NCBI RefSeq assembly: GCF_003641185.1
Contig: NZ_CP032757.1
Coordinates: 1,364,001-1,428,000, forward strand
Source of the DNA: Lactiplantibacillus pentosus
GTDB lineage: Bacteria > Bacillota > Bacilli > Lactobacillales > Lactobacillaceae
DNA length: 64,000 nucleotides
Direction of reading: 5' to 3'
Below the pieces are notes generated by a model. That model was not told the origin of the DNA. It was given only the letters and a program-made list of their open reading frames with translations, and did no database searches. Within the stretch, counting starts at the first letter, position 1, and every line of letters begins with the position of its first letter. Below are positions 55,510 to 63,249 of this stretch, one piece after another. The translations under genes were made by a program, and so were the position numbers.

Positions 55510-55549
55510 TAGGAGATGGCGACGATGATTATACAGTGGAGGAAGAAAA

Positions 55550-55678
55550 ATGAAACGGTTGATTGATATTGTGTGGAACGCACCATCAGAAACCATTTTA
55601 GAATGGCTAGGTATAACTATACTAGTCGTATTGGTAATTTATGTCGTGATGTTCGGAGGATTGTATTATAAGCGATGA
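55550..55678 (+). CDS. 42-aa single-pass membrane protein
   Basis: ATG 55550 after GTGGAGGAAGAAAA, stop 55676 overlapping the YopX gene (ATGA). The protein has one hydrophobic helix (WLGITILVVLVIYVVMFGGLYY). Function unknown. Confidence 0.55.
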   Translation: MKRLIDIVWNAPSETILEWLGITILVVLVIYVVMFGGLYYKR

Positions 55679-56109
55679 TTAAGTTTAGAGCGTGGGACAA
55701 ACAAGAAAAACGCATGTTAGTTGTTTATCGTATTAGTTTTGATGGCCCAATTGAGGGTGCTCAAGTTCATTGCTATTTAGATGACAGAGGATCAGAAGGT
55801 TCAACTGAATATTCTTATGACGGTGACGGATTAATTTTGGAACAGTTTACCGGCCTGAAAGACGTGAACGGCAAGGATATCTATGAGGGTGATATTTTGC
55901 ATTTTGGAAGCATTTGGTGTGTTGGGGACGAATATGACCCTAGAGAAGAAGAGCACATAGGCGCCGTAGAATATCATCCCGACTATGCGAGTTATGTGGT
56001 TAATTGTAACGGAAAAAAATATCCATTAGAACAATTAATCAGTTTTGATGGGTATTCAGTACAAGGCAACGTGCACGAAAACCTGGAACTATTGGAGGAA
56101 GAAAAATGA
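55675..56109 (+). CDS. YopX-family phage protein
   Basis: This 144-aa protein has the YopX signature: an N-terminal MIKFRAWDKQEKRM and a central FTGLKDVNGKDIYEGDIL. The family is widespread in Firmicutes phages, named after SPbeta YopX; the molecular role is not known. Ribosome site GTTCGGAGGATT, with a 4-bp overlap to the genes on both sides. Confidence 0.92.
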   Translation: MIKFRAWDKQEKRMLVVYRISFDGPIEGAQVHCYLDDRGSEGSTEYSYDGDGLILEQFTGLKDVNGKDIYEGDILHFGSIWCVGDEYDPREEEHIGAVEYHPDYASYVVNCNGKKYPLEQLISFDGYSVQGNVHENLELLEEEK

Positions 56110-56591
56110 AGTTCTATCGCAAACAGCCAATTGAGGCCGAACAGTTCGATGGTAGTCAGACAAGTCTATTTGGCTATGAAGTTATTCCAGACTCATTGCT
56201 TGATGCATTAACAGGTGAGCCAGCTTATTATTCAATACTGATTGACGATTTTGAGCCCGAACCTGATGACTTTACAGATGATAATGAAGTATCGTTTGAA
56301 ATTGGTGATTGGATTGTTAATGAAGCAGACGAGATTAAAGTTATGGCTGATGAAGAGTTCAAACAACAGTATGCCGAGTTACCGGTGATTCCTAAAAACG
56401 TTGCTGAACGCATTATAACCGGGCACAGCCTTAATGACTTAATTCCTACTTTGGGCGGAATTTACAGAGCTATGATCCAAACAGTTGTTTATGGATATCA
56501 GAAAGGCGATATTGGCGACTGGATTGTCAATCATGGTGATGTTTTTGCCCGGGCGTGGCTAGACGGATATGTGGTGGAGGAAGAAAAATGA
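56106..56591 (+). CDS. hypothetical phage protein with two GDWIVN motifs
   Basis: This 161-aa acidic protein begins MKFYRKQPIEAEQFDGS and contains the segment GDWIVNEADEIKVMADEEFKQQY. That pattern recurs in many phage early proteins of unknown function (a PGD/GDWIV beta fold). A second GDWIVN occurs near the C-terminus (GDIGDWIVNHGDVFAR), which suggests an internal duplication. It is coupled to YopX by overlap. Confidence 0.72.
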   Translation: MKFYRKQPIEAEQFDGSQTSLFGYEVIPDSLLDALTGEPAYYSILIDDFEPEPDDFTDDNEVSFEIGDWIVNEADEIKVMADEEFKQQYAELPVIPKNVAERIITGHSLNDLIPTLGGIYRAMIQTVVYGYQKGDIGDWIVNHGDVFARAWLDGYVVEEEK

Positions 56592-56632
56592 CTGACACCG
56601 AATACGCAAAAGCAATCAAAATCTTACAATAG
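56588..56632 (+). pseudogene. 14-codon remnant of an early gene
   Basis: ATG 56588 has GGTGGAGGAAGAAAA upstream, overlaps the previous stop in normal operon fashion, and reads MTDTEYAKAIKILQ before TAG at 56630. The start resembles the N-terminus of a longer phage protein and the following 90 bp are gene-free. It is probably a deletion remnant. Confidence 0.45.
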
Positions 56633-56721
56633 AGCATGTATTTTGACAATAATAAATAATGCCACCATGATAATTGCAGGTAAAAATTATGCGATAGCTA
56701 GAATGAAGGCGAGAAAATATA

Positions 56722-57033
56722 ATGGAAAAGCGTATAGATCATGAAAAGCTTAACAACCTGGTATGTGAAGTTGAAGACCGCCATGAAAATGGCATTCTTG
56801 GCGCAAACGAAAAAGAAATGGCACCTATTTGGAGGATAACCAAGGCTACAATGAAGAGTGGTTATTTAGCAGTTTCGTTGCGGCAATACAATTTAATTGA
56901 AGCATACGCAGCCAAGAGCTCACATACAACAGAGGAGAAGAACCAAACCTTAAAGCAACTGCATAAGAAATACAGTTGGCTAAATCGGCGAGTAACAGAA
57001 TATCGCCATGGCAATTTAATTATTCAGAGTTGA
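56722..57033 (+). CDS. hypothetical phage protein
   Basis: This 103-aa charged, mostly helical protein (MEKRIDHEKLNNLVCEVEDRHENG...) has no recognised family. It follows the gene-free gap. GAAGGCGAGAAAATATA gives only a moderate ribosome site. It lies immediately before the ArpU-like regulator and may belong to the same late-control unit. Confidence 0.65.
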   Translation: MEKRIDHEKLNNLVCEVEDRHENGILGANEKEMAPIWRITKATMKSGYLAVSLRQYNLIEAYAAKSSHTTEEKNQTLKQLHKKYSWLNRRVTEYRHGNLIIQS

Positions 57034-57044
57034 GGTGGAAAGTG

Positions 57045-57458
57045 GTGAGTGATTTTGAAACTAACAAGAAATTCTTAAGGCGTTACCGGCCTTACTTTAG
57101 ACAAATTAAGCGGCTTGAAACTAAGCTATTTGTCATTGATGATCGTATTGAGTCAACACACTCACCTAGTATGACGGGACAACCGGGTGGTGGTAAGCGG
57201 CGAGAACTAGCTGACGATTTAATTCAGCGAGAAGAGGTTGAAGCACGTATCAACAAGCTCATTAAGAAAAGCCGTCCAATCAAAGCTGAGATTACGGATT
57301 GTCTTGATGAGTTAACTAATTCGTTAGAAGCTTCTATTTTAGAGCAGTATTTTATTGAAGATATTCAACTGGACACGATTGCACTACAGATGAGCTATTC
57401 ATTTCGTCAGGTCAAACGATTGTACGGTGATGGAGTAAGACACGTGAAAGTTTTATAA
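57045..57458 (+). CDS. ArpU-like late transcription regulator
   Basis: This 138-aa protein precedes the packaging genes, the usual place of ArpU/RinA-type activators of late transcription. The C-terminal sequence LEASILEQYFIEDIQLDTIALQMSYSFRQVKRLYGDGVRHV is a sigma region 4-like helix-turn-helix. The start is taken as GTG 57045 after GAGGTGGAAAGTG. An upstream ATG at 56976 lies inside the preceding gene and has no ribosome site. It ends just before hairpin 57466-57490. Confidence 0.8.
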   Translation: MSDFETNKKFLRRYRPYFRQIKRLETKLFVIDDRIESTHSPSMTGQPGGGKRRELADDLIQREEVEARINKLIKKSRPIKAEITDCLDELTNSLEASILEQYFIEDIQLDTIALQMSYSFRQVKRLYGDGVRHVKVL

Positions 57459-57465
57459 AGGAAAA

Positions 57466-57501
57466 GTCGTTGCGATTATGCGACGGCTTTCTTGTTATAA
57501 T
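57466..57501 (+). terminator. terminator hairpin followed by a -10 promoter element
   Basis: GTCGTTGC (57466-57473) / GCGACGGC (57480-57487), then TTTCTTG, then an extended -10 TGTTATAAT (TATAAT 57496-57501). It ends the early operon and starts the accessory cassette. It is related in sequence to the element at 58577. Confidence 0.65.
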
Positions 57502-57573
57502 AGTAAAAGATTGAAATCTCATAATTGGTGAAAGTTTGTTTATTAAAAGTACATAACTAAAGGATGATAAAAT

Positions 57574-58563
57574 ATGAATGAGGATGAGTTGAAACGATTA
57601 CAAGGAAATATACAGAAAATCAATCGAACACGCGCACAGGCAATGAATCACTATAAATTTAAACAAATACCAGTTAGTTCAAGAGGATATTTAGAATTTC
57701 TCAAAAAGGTAGCAAAAATTAATTCTATAAATTTATCTAAGATGGGTGAGGACTCTTTTGCTATTGAAAACAGAAAAATAATGCAGCAAATTTCAGCATC
57801 GAAACAACAAATCATGGTAGCGGCTAGCCGTAAACAGAAAGGAATAAACTTCTTAACGGAGGCTGTTAATTCAGAATACTGGAAAAGTATTCATAGCATG
57901 GCCCAACGTGCAGGTAAAGTAGCTGACAACTTTAAAAAAGAATATCCTAATCAAAGAAAAGTAATTGATAAGATTTATCAGACCGGTTGGAGTATGGGAA
58001 ATGGAATTGAAAATTTTCCTAATCTATTTACTCAACCAGATGATTTGTTAAAGTTTTCGTTAGATGAGATTGATCAACAATATTCTTCTTATTACATTAA
58101 AGATAATGGAATATTTGATGAATTAGAAAATATACAAAGTAGTGTGACTATCCATAAGGATATTGTACAAGATTTGATTACAACATTAAAGGAAAGCCCT
58201 AATAGTTGGAAGCTATTCTATCCACTATTGTTTTCAATCTTAGATGCAATTTTGGTCAGTCAACGGCATGAGGGCGAATTAAATGTTGATGACTTTTCGA
58301 ATCATGGTAGGGTAGAAAAAATGAAAAAAAGAAGTAAGAGTGATAAAAAAATTGAAGTTGATATTTTTCAATATGTTTATTATAAAACCTTAGAGCAAGC
58401 TGATATTCTGTTTAAAAATAAACCATTTAAATTACCATCCGAACAGGTAGAATTTGGAAGAAATAGTGTTCAGCACGGACGATACGATCCAAGTAATTAT
58501 ACGTATAAACAATTTGCACAACTGGTGGTTTTTATATCAACTTTGTGCATTTACAATAAATAG
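57574..58563 (+). CDS. accessory protein with C-terminal HEPN-type RNxxxH motif (candidate abortive-infection protein)
   Basis: This 329-aa soluble protein is AT-rich compared with its neighbours. The N-terminal 150 residues are basic and helical, with no motif I know. The C-terminal domain contains FGRNSVQHGRYDP (R at about 296, H at about 301), the R-N-x(3)-H spacing of HEPN ribonucleases. It is set between a helix (VYYKTLEQADILF) and a final hydrophobic helix (YKQFAQLVVFISTLCI), as HEPN folds require. HEPN RNases act in abortive infection and toxin-antitoxin systems. The gene has its own promoter and terminator and no antitoxin-like partner, so it may defend the lysogen. Catalysis is inferred from one motif only. 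Confidence 0.65.
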   Translation: MNEDELKRLQGNIQKINRTRAQAMNHYKFKQIPVSSRGYLEFLKKVAKINSINLSKMGEDSFAIENRKIMQQISASKQQIMVAASRKQKGINFLTEAVNSEYWKSIHSMAQRAGKVADNFKKEYPNQRKVIDKIYQTGWSMGNGIENFPNLFTQPDDLLKFSLDEIDQQYSSYYIKDNGIFDELENIQSSVTIHKDIVQDLITTLKESPNSWKLFYPLLFSILDAILVSQRHEGELNVDDFSNHGRVEKMKKRSKSDKKIEVDIFQYVYYKTLEQADILFKNKPFKLPSEQVEFGRNSVQHGRYDPSNYTYKQFAQLVVFISTLCIYNK

Positions 58564-58576
58564 CTTCAAAGGAAAA

Positions 58577-58623
58577 AGTTGTTGCAATTGCGCAGTAGCT
58601 TTTTTTGTGGCATGAATCATAAT
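58577..58623 (+). terminator. terminator hairpin followed by a -10-like element
   Basis: AGTTGTTGC (58577-58585) pairs with GCAGTAGCT (58592-58600), with G-T pairs, followed by TTTTTT. CATAATAGT follows at 58618. It closely parallels the element at 57466 in order and sequence. Confidence 0.6.
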
Positions 58624-58643
58624 AGTTTTTGGAGGAATTAAAA

Positions 58644-59366
58644 ATGAGAACGATAATAAAAATAGCTGCTTATTTGATGTTGTTTTTCCTTATAGTATTA
58701 GCCATAGCTGTTCCTGTTTTATGCGAAATGTTGCATCTTATTCCTGGTACCAGCTCTAGTGATTGGTTGGGATTTTGGGCACAATATGCTGGAACCTGGA
58801 TTGCATTGATTGGGTCTTCTTCGTTTGCAATGTTAATCGCTGTACATGAAATAAAAGCCAATAGAGTTACGGAACTTAGAATGTATAAGATTCAAGAAAG
58901 AGTGAAATATTTATTCGAAATTGTAGATATTGTTTCTGAATTAGAATATCAAACTGAATATCCTATTTTTCAGTTGACAAAAGTTAATCAAATAAAAATG
59001 AATCAATGGAAGATACATTACGACCAGGTTACGGACTTTATTGATTTCCTTGGCAATAGTGGAATTAATTTAAGCCACTATCGGTTTAAATTACCTCAAA
59101 GTTTTATTAATACATGGTGGGAATTACTGGAGCAAAATAGTGACTTGGATAAGAGAGGGACTGAAGTTAAGCAACTACACAAGCAAATAAAAAATGACAT
59201 GGCTAGGTACAATAAGGAACAAGATAAGAATAAGAAAAACAAAATAGAACAAAAAATTAGAGAAAATATAGTTAAAATTAATAGTGAAATTAATGGTATG
59301 AGAGATGATTATGGACATTTCTGTGAAAGGGCCCTGATATATATTGATAAACTTGAGACAAACTGA
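58644..59366 (+). CDS. membrane protein with long cytoplasmic coiled coil (candidate phage-exclusion protein)
   Basis: This 240-aa protein has two N-terminal transmembrane helices (IAAYLMLFFLIVLAIAVPVL; WAQYAGTWIALIGSSSFAMLIAV) separated by SSDWLGFWAQYAG. A helical cytoplasmic domain follows with a charged coiled coil (MARYNKEQDKNKKNKIEQKIRENI). The WLGFW-x-x-Y-x-G-x-W-I pattern after a first helix is familiar from accessory membrane proteins of mobile elements. GGAGGAATTAAAA precedes the ATG at 58644. No catalytic motif is seen; a defence or exclusion role is inferred from its place in the cassette. Confidence 0.65.
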   Translation: MRTIIKIAAYLMLFFLIVLAIAVPVLCEMLHLIPGTSSSDWLGFWAQYAGTWIALIGSSSFAMLIAVHEIKANRVTELRMYKIQERVKYLFEIVDIVSELEYQTEYPIFQLTKVNQIKMNQWKIHYDQVTDFIDFLGNSGINLSHYRFKLPQSFINTWWELLEQNSDLDKRGTEVKQLHKQIKNDMARYNKEQDKNKKNKIEQKIRENIVKINSEINGMRDDYGHFCERALIYIDKLETN

Positions 59367-59414
59367 TCTTTTATAAAAATGAATAATATTGATAATTACG
59401 TTATTCTATGAACC

Positions 59415-59480
59415 ATGTCCCCTAGATGTCACTAAAATGTCCCCTGAATGTCACTTACATGCCGAGTAAATGGGTGTATA
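59415..59480 (+). repeat. array of 11-bp units beginning ATG (helically phased sites)
   Basis: From 59415, six consecutive 11-bp units start with ATG: ATGTCCCCTAG, ATGTCACTAAA, ATGTCCCCTGA, ATGTCACTTAC, ATGCCGAGTAA, ATGGGTGTATA. The first four begin ATGTC and form a 22-bp repeat of two alternating units. The period equals one DNA turn, so the sites face one side of the helix. It is not coding and lies 90-155 bp before the next gene. Confidence 0.75.
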
Positions 59481-59569
59481 TTTGTATTATCGAATAGTGT
59501 GATTGTTCGTCTCCTTATAGATAATTTAACGTAGGTTTAGTAAAATTATTAATAAAGGGAGGGAAATAC

Positions 59570-60034
59570 GTGAATCAGTTTATGAATTTTGTTACTCGAA
59601 TCAATATAATTTCATTGGTTTCTGTAATTGCATCGTTTTCTGCAGTTATAGTCACAATCACGAATGTAATTTCGCAGATAAGTAATCAGCATGACGAGCA
59701 AGTAAAAAAGAAGAGTCGCTTTTTTTTTGTTTCTAACCGTATTCTTTTGGTGATTGCTAGTAGTTTGGTTCTAATTGCATTATTCTTCTTTGTAATGGGA
59801 GTTATACACTCTGGAGACTCAAAATTGCTTAATTATTACTCCCAGCTTGCAACGCTGTTGGGTGTTCTGATAACTTCCTTAGCCGCCTTAATAGCGTTAC
59901 CGACCGTTTCTAAATATTTAATGGATAAGGGTCGCAAAGAATTAAAAAAGGAAGATGAATACTCGAATCGACAAGCTGTTGAATTTTTAAAAACATTGAA
60001 TAAATTTATTGAAGAAAATAAATTCAAGAAATGA
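59570..60034 (+). CDS. small membrane protein of the accessory cassette
   Basis: This 154-aa protein has three predicted transmembrane helices (IISLVSVIASFSAVIVTITNVI; ILLVIASSLVLIALFFFVMGVI; LATLLGVLITSLAALIAL) and a basic/acidic cytoplasmic tail ending KFIEENKFKK. The start is GTG (59570) with AAAGGGAGGGAAATAC before it. It has its own 200-bp upstream region with the 11-bp array and its own terminator, so it is an independent moron gene. No family is recognised. Confidence 0.68.
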   Translation: MNQFMNFVTRINIISLVSVIASFSAVIVTITNVISQISNQHDEQVKKKSRFFFVSNRILLVIASSLVLIALFFFVMGVIHSGDSKLLNYYSQLATLLGVLITSLAALIALPTVSKYLMDKGRKELKKEDEYSNRQAVEFLKTLNKFIEENKFKK

Positions 60035-60040
60035 CTTAAG

Positions 60041-60066
60041 CGTCATGCCAAAAGGTATGGCGTTTT
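60041..60066 (+). terminator. terminator of the accessory cassette
   Basis: CGTCATGCC (60041-60049) / GGTATGGCG (60054-60062), with two G-T pairs, AAAA loop, then TTTTC. Confidence 0.75.
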
Positions 60067-60096
60067 CTTATACATAAAATTATTGGAGGTAATCAA

Positions 60097-60333
60097 ATGG
60101 AACAATCGGAGTTCAACGCAACACAGACGATCAATGAGACATGCTACGGATTAATCAAGCAAGGCTATTCACTGCACGATATTTATGATGGGCTGGGTAA
60201 CGTTATGGCTGGTATTGAGCCCAAGCACGCATCAAAGCTAAAGGTTGATGTGGACATTGATACTTCCAAAGTAATCAGCAAGTTAAGGGAAATGGGTGAT
60301 CAGGCGGCGTTCTACGATGCACTGGACAACTGA
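60097..60333 (+). CDS. hypothetical phage protein preceding the packaging genes
   Basis: This 78-aa protein (MEQSEFNATQTINETCYGLIKQGYSLHDIYDGLGNVMAG...) has no recognised domain. TATTGGAGGTAATCAA gives a strong ribosome site. It overlaps the HNH gene by 17 bases. It resumes the core phage operon after the accessory cassette. Confidence 0.68.
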   Translation: MEQSEFNATQTINETCYGLIKQGYSLHDIYDGLGNVMAGIEPKHASKLKVDVDIDTSKVISKLREMGDQAAFYDALDN

Positions 60334-60655
60334 ACAATGCCACGCATTCTATGGTTCGGCTGAGTGGGAACATCTGCGCGCTGCTATCCTAAAGCGTGAT
60401 CACTATGAATGTGTGTGGTGTAAGCGTGATGGTAAGGTCACACGGTATGGCGACGTTGATAGCCATGGTCGTCCGGTTGTACTGGAAGTTGACCACATCA
60501 AAGAGTTGGCTGACTATCCAGAACTGCGGACTGAGCCGACTAACTTGCGGACACTGTGCAAGGACTGTCACAACAAACGGCATCATCGCATGAACTATCA
60601 GACGAAGCATGAGCGTAAAGAGAATCGATGGTCAAAGGACGAGAGGTGGGATTAA
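60317..60655 (+). CDS. HNH endonuclease
   Basis: This 112-aa HNH nuclease has CVWCKRDG, then LEVDHIKELADYPEL, then NLRTLCKDCHNKRH, giving two zinc-binding Cys pairs and the HNH catalytic site. In cos phages an HNH gene just before terminase is needed, together with terminase, for cutting the genome at cos. The start at 60317 (MHWTTEQCHAFYGSAEW) is chosen to match the family start; the upstream ATG at 60296 is also in frame. It overlaps the next gene. Confidence 0.92.
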   Translation: MHWTTEQCHAFYGSAEWEHLRAAILKRDHYECVWCKRDGKVTRYGDVDSHGRPVVLEVDHIKELADYPELRTEPTNLRTLCKDCHNKRHHRMNYQTKHERKENRWSKDERWD

Positions 60656-60897
60656 TGGTGGAACATAATATAACTTGGTCAATAAACAACGGACAAAAGA
60701 TACCTGAGATCTATGTTGACGGTGAGCAGGCTCATGTAGTGTCGTGTAGTTATCAGTTTGTAACGGCTACAGATATTGATGAGTCAGGGGTTAGCATGAT
60801 GACTGCAACTATCATCTTGTTATCGGAGTGCGACTATAAGCCAATTCAGCATGTGGTCTTTATCAATCAACGGAATGGCAAGGTGTTCTATCAATAG
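60655..60897 (+). CDS. hypothetical phage protein
   Basis: This 80-aa beta-rich protein (MVEHNITWSINNGQKIPEIYVDGEQAHVVSCSYQF...) starts within the HNH stop (TAATG), with GAGGTGGG before it. No family recognised. It lies between HNH and terminase. Confidence 0.65.
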   Translation: MVEHNITWSINNGQKIPEIYVDGEQAHVVSCSYQFVTATDIDESGVSMMTATIILLSECDYKPIQHVVFINQRNGKVFYQ

Positions 60898-60914
60898 ACA
60901 AGGAGTGATGACTA

Positions 60915-61157
60915 ATGCGATCAAGAACCGATAACACTAAGCAAGTCGTGGTCTACGTAGTTATGCGTGATCAACAAGCGAATGTGTTATTTGCGCATCG
61001 CGTTTATTTTAGTGAACGAAGAGCGAAGAACTATTGTAAACGGATGAATAATGCAAAAGAATTTACTGGATATTACTACATTAATAAAGCAATCTTTTTT
61101 GACTGGAAATCTTTTATTGCCAAGGCCCCCGGGGTCAAAAAAATTGGCGAAAAATAG
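60915..61157 (+). CDS. hypothetical phage protein
   Basis: This 80-aa protein has a beta-alpha-beta pattern (KQVVVYVVMRDQQANVLFAHRVYFSERRAKNYCKRMNN), as in small phage DUF proteins. AAGGAGTGATGACTA gives the ribosome site. It lies directly before the terminase genes. The 80 bp after it (61158-61237) are gene-free and could hold part of a cos or packaging signal. Confidence 0.65.
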   Translation: MRSRTDNTKQVVVYVVMRDQQANVLFAHRVYFSERRAKNYCKRMNNAKEFTGYYYINKAIFFDWKSFIAKAPGVKKIGEK

Positions 61158-61237
61158 AAAACTGGGAACCGGTGGGTAGGACTCGACTCCGGAAAAATAT
61201 TGCTTTTTTTATTCAATTTGAAAGGGGGGGTGGGGGT

Positions 61238-61555
61238 TTGGACCACCGTAAGATAAGAAGGGAATTGATGCAGCGAATCAATAAAAAATCAGCTGTTGAG
61301 AAAGAGAAGGTTGACCGATATATCAGCCTTTTGAACGCTTTTTATAAGCTTGATGAAGCCATTATTGCCAATGGTGTGATGGTCAAAATCGAGAATGGCA
61401 AACAGACATATTGGAAAGCAAATCCGGCTGTTTCCGAAAAAAATCGAATTAATTCCGCGCTAATAACGCTTGAAAAGGACTTTAAGCCCGTTAAAACCAC
61501 CCCTAAAGCGTCTAAAACAGCTACTACGAGCGACGAAAAGGGTGGCTTGGTATGA
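61238..61555 (+). CDS. terS: terminase small subunit, P27-like
   Basis: This protein of about 105 aa recognises the packaging site and hands DNA to the large subunit. A helical segment VDRYISLLNAFYKLDEAI is followed by ENGKQTYWKANPAVSEKNRINSALITLEKDF, the P27-type C-terminal pattern. TTG at 61238 is the likely start because AAAGGGGGGGTGGGGGT precedes it. The upstream GTG at 61172 has no ribosome site and would span the G-run. The stop overlaps the terL ATG. Confidence 0.85.
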   Translation: MDHRKIRRELMQRINKKSAVEKEKVDRYISLLNAFYKLDEAIIANGVMVKIENGKQTYWKANPAVSEKNRINSALITLEKDFKPVKTTPKASKTATTSDEKGGLV

Positions 61556-63231
61556 TTCAACAGAAGTATGTTAAAAGTTACCTACAGGCCTATAAAGACG
61601 GTTCTATCAGGTTGAATAAGCGGCGAATAAAACTCGTGGAATTAATAGAAAAGACCGTTCTAACTAACGAAAATTATTATTTTGATGAAGAAAAAATCGA
61701 GGACTGTTTAACGTTCGCTGATAAGTGGTTTTTCCCATTTACACCCTGGGAAAAGTTCTTAACCGCGTTCGTTTTTTTATATGATCACACCACTGAGCGG
61801 CGAGCAATTCGGAAGTTCATGGTAGTCGTTGGCCGTGGAGCTGGTAAGAACGGCTGGGTATCGGTGATTTCATCTTTTCTTTTATCACGACTGCATGGGG
61901 TCCGCAATTATAATGGTTCCATTATCGCCAATAGTGAAGAACAGGCCAAAACATCGGTTGATGAGATTCACGATGCGGTCGACTTGCATAGTGAGTTGAA
62001 AGGCGAATTTTATGCGACCAATTCGCAAGTTCATTCGAAGTCTACCAACTCGACGCTACGATACCGGACTTCTAACGGGAATACTAAAGATGGCTTGCGT
62101 GATGGTTTTGTTATTTTCGATGAAATCCACGCCTATCCCAATAACCAAAATGTCAAAGTTCATATTTCTGGGCTTGGGAAAGTTCGAGACTCACGAGTTT
62201 TCGAGATTGGGTCCAAGGGCTATGTACGTGATGGCTACCTAGATAAAGAATTAGCAAAAGCTGATGCGATTTTAGACGGCAAGGCCCCCATTGAATCGAT
62301 GTTTCCATTTGTTTGCGAGTTGGACAACTTGAAAGAGATGGACGACCCAGCCAACTGGGAGCTTGCTAACCCATCATTTTCTAAGCCGATGAATGGTTAC
62401 GCCAAAGACGTTTACCAGGAGACTATGGACGACTATAACGACCTGGAACTAGACCCGTCCGGTTATGATGAGTTCGTTATTAAGCGCATGAACTACCAGG
62501 TTGAAGACCTAGAAAAGTCGGTTGCCCCTTATGAGCAAATTAAAGCAACCAATAAGCCGATTCCTGATGATTTAGATGGCATGGAAGCGATCGGCTCCGT
62601 TGACTTCGCGTCTATTCGCGACTTTACTGCAGATGGTTTGACTATCAAGCGAGATGGTAAGCAATACTTTATCAGCCATCAATTTGCCCGCCGCCAATTT
62701 GTCGATAAGTTCTATGCATATTCAGCTAAGCCACAAGACCGCCCCCAGTCTGCTCCTCCTATTGCTGAATGGGAAGAACGCGGGTTACTGACTGTGGTTG
62801 ACACACCAACCATTGACCCGCAAGCAGTCGTAGATTGGTTCTTAGAGCAGCGGAAACGTTTCATCATTAAGAAAGTTGTCATGGATAATTTCCGGGCGGA
62901 TCTTTTGCGTAAGTTTTTCGTAGACGCTGGATTTGAAGTCGCAGTCATTCGGAATCCAACTGCCATTGATGGATTACTAGCCCCGAGGATTGAGACAGGG
63001 TTTGCCAATCATCAATATATCTGGGGTGACAACCCACTATTGCGGTGGAACACTCAGAACGTGCTGGTTTCGACCGACAGCCATGGTAACAAACGATACG
63101 GCAAGAAAGAAGAAATTCGGCGAAAAACTGATGGCTTTAAAGCGTTTGAATATGGCCAATATCTGGTTGACCAGTTACCCGACTACTCGGTAAATGAATC
63201 GCTAGATATGTTGGCCGACATTGATTTCTAA
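61552..63231 (+). CDS. terL: terminase large subunit
   Basis: This 559-aa packaging motor and nuclease belongs to the Terminase_1 (phage lambdaSa/HK97-like) group. The Walker A variant GRGAGKN lies at about residues 94-100 and Walker B is VIFDEIHAY. The nuclease domain shows SVDFASIRDFTADGL and KKVVMDNFRADLLRKFF with the expected acidic residues. Length is normal for the family. It pumps phage DNA into the prohead through the portal and cuts concatemers. It is coupled to terS. Confidence 0.96.
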   Translation: MIQQKYVKSYLQAYKDGSIRLNKRRIKLVELIEKTVLTNENYYFDEEKIEDCLTFADKWFFPFTPWEKFLTAFVFLYDHTTERRAIRKFMVVVGRGAGKNGWVSVISSFLLSRLHGVRNYNGSIIANSEEQAKTSVDEIHDAVDLHSELKGEFYATNSQVHSKSTNSTLRYRTSNGNTKDGLRDGFVIFDEIHAYPNNQNVKVHISGLGKVRDSRVFEIGSKGYVRDGYLDKELAKADAILDGKAPIESMFPFVCELDNLKEMDDPANWELANPSFSKPMNGYAKDVYQETMDDYNDLELDPSGYDEFVIKRMNYQVEDLEKSVAPYEQIKATNKPIPDDLDGMEAIGSVDFASIRDFTADGLTIKRDGKQYFISHQFARRQFVDKFYAYSAKPQDRPQSAPPIAEWEERGLLTVVDTPTIDPQAVVDWFLEQRKRFIIKKVVMDNFRADLLRKFFVDAGFEVAVIRNPTAIDGLLAPRIETGFANHQYIWGDNPLLRWNTQNVLVSTDSHGNKRYGKKEEIRRKTDGFKAFEYGQYLVDQLPDYSVNESLDMLADIDF

Positions 63232-63249
63232 CGGAAGGGAGGTGAATAT

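Noticed and set aside
57574..60034. Three accessory genes considered as a toxin-antitoxin operon
   Set aside because: Each gene has its own upstream region, and two are membrane proteins with no antitoxin-like DNA-binding domain, so separate morons fit better.
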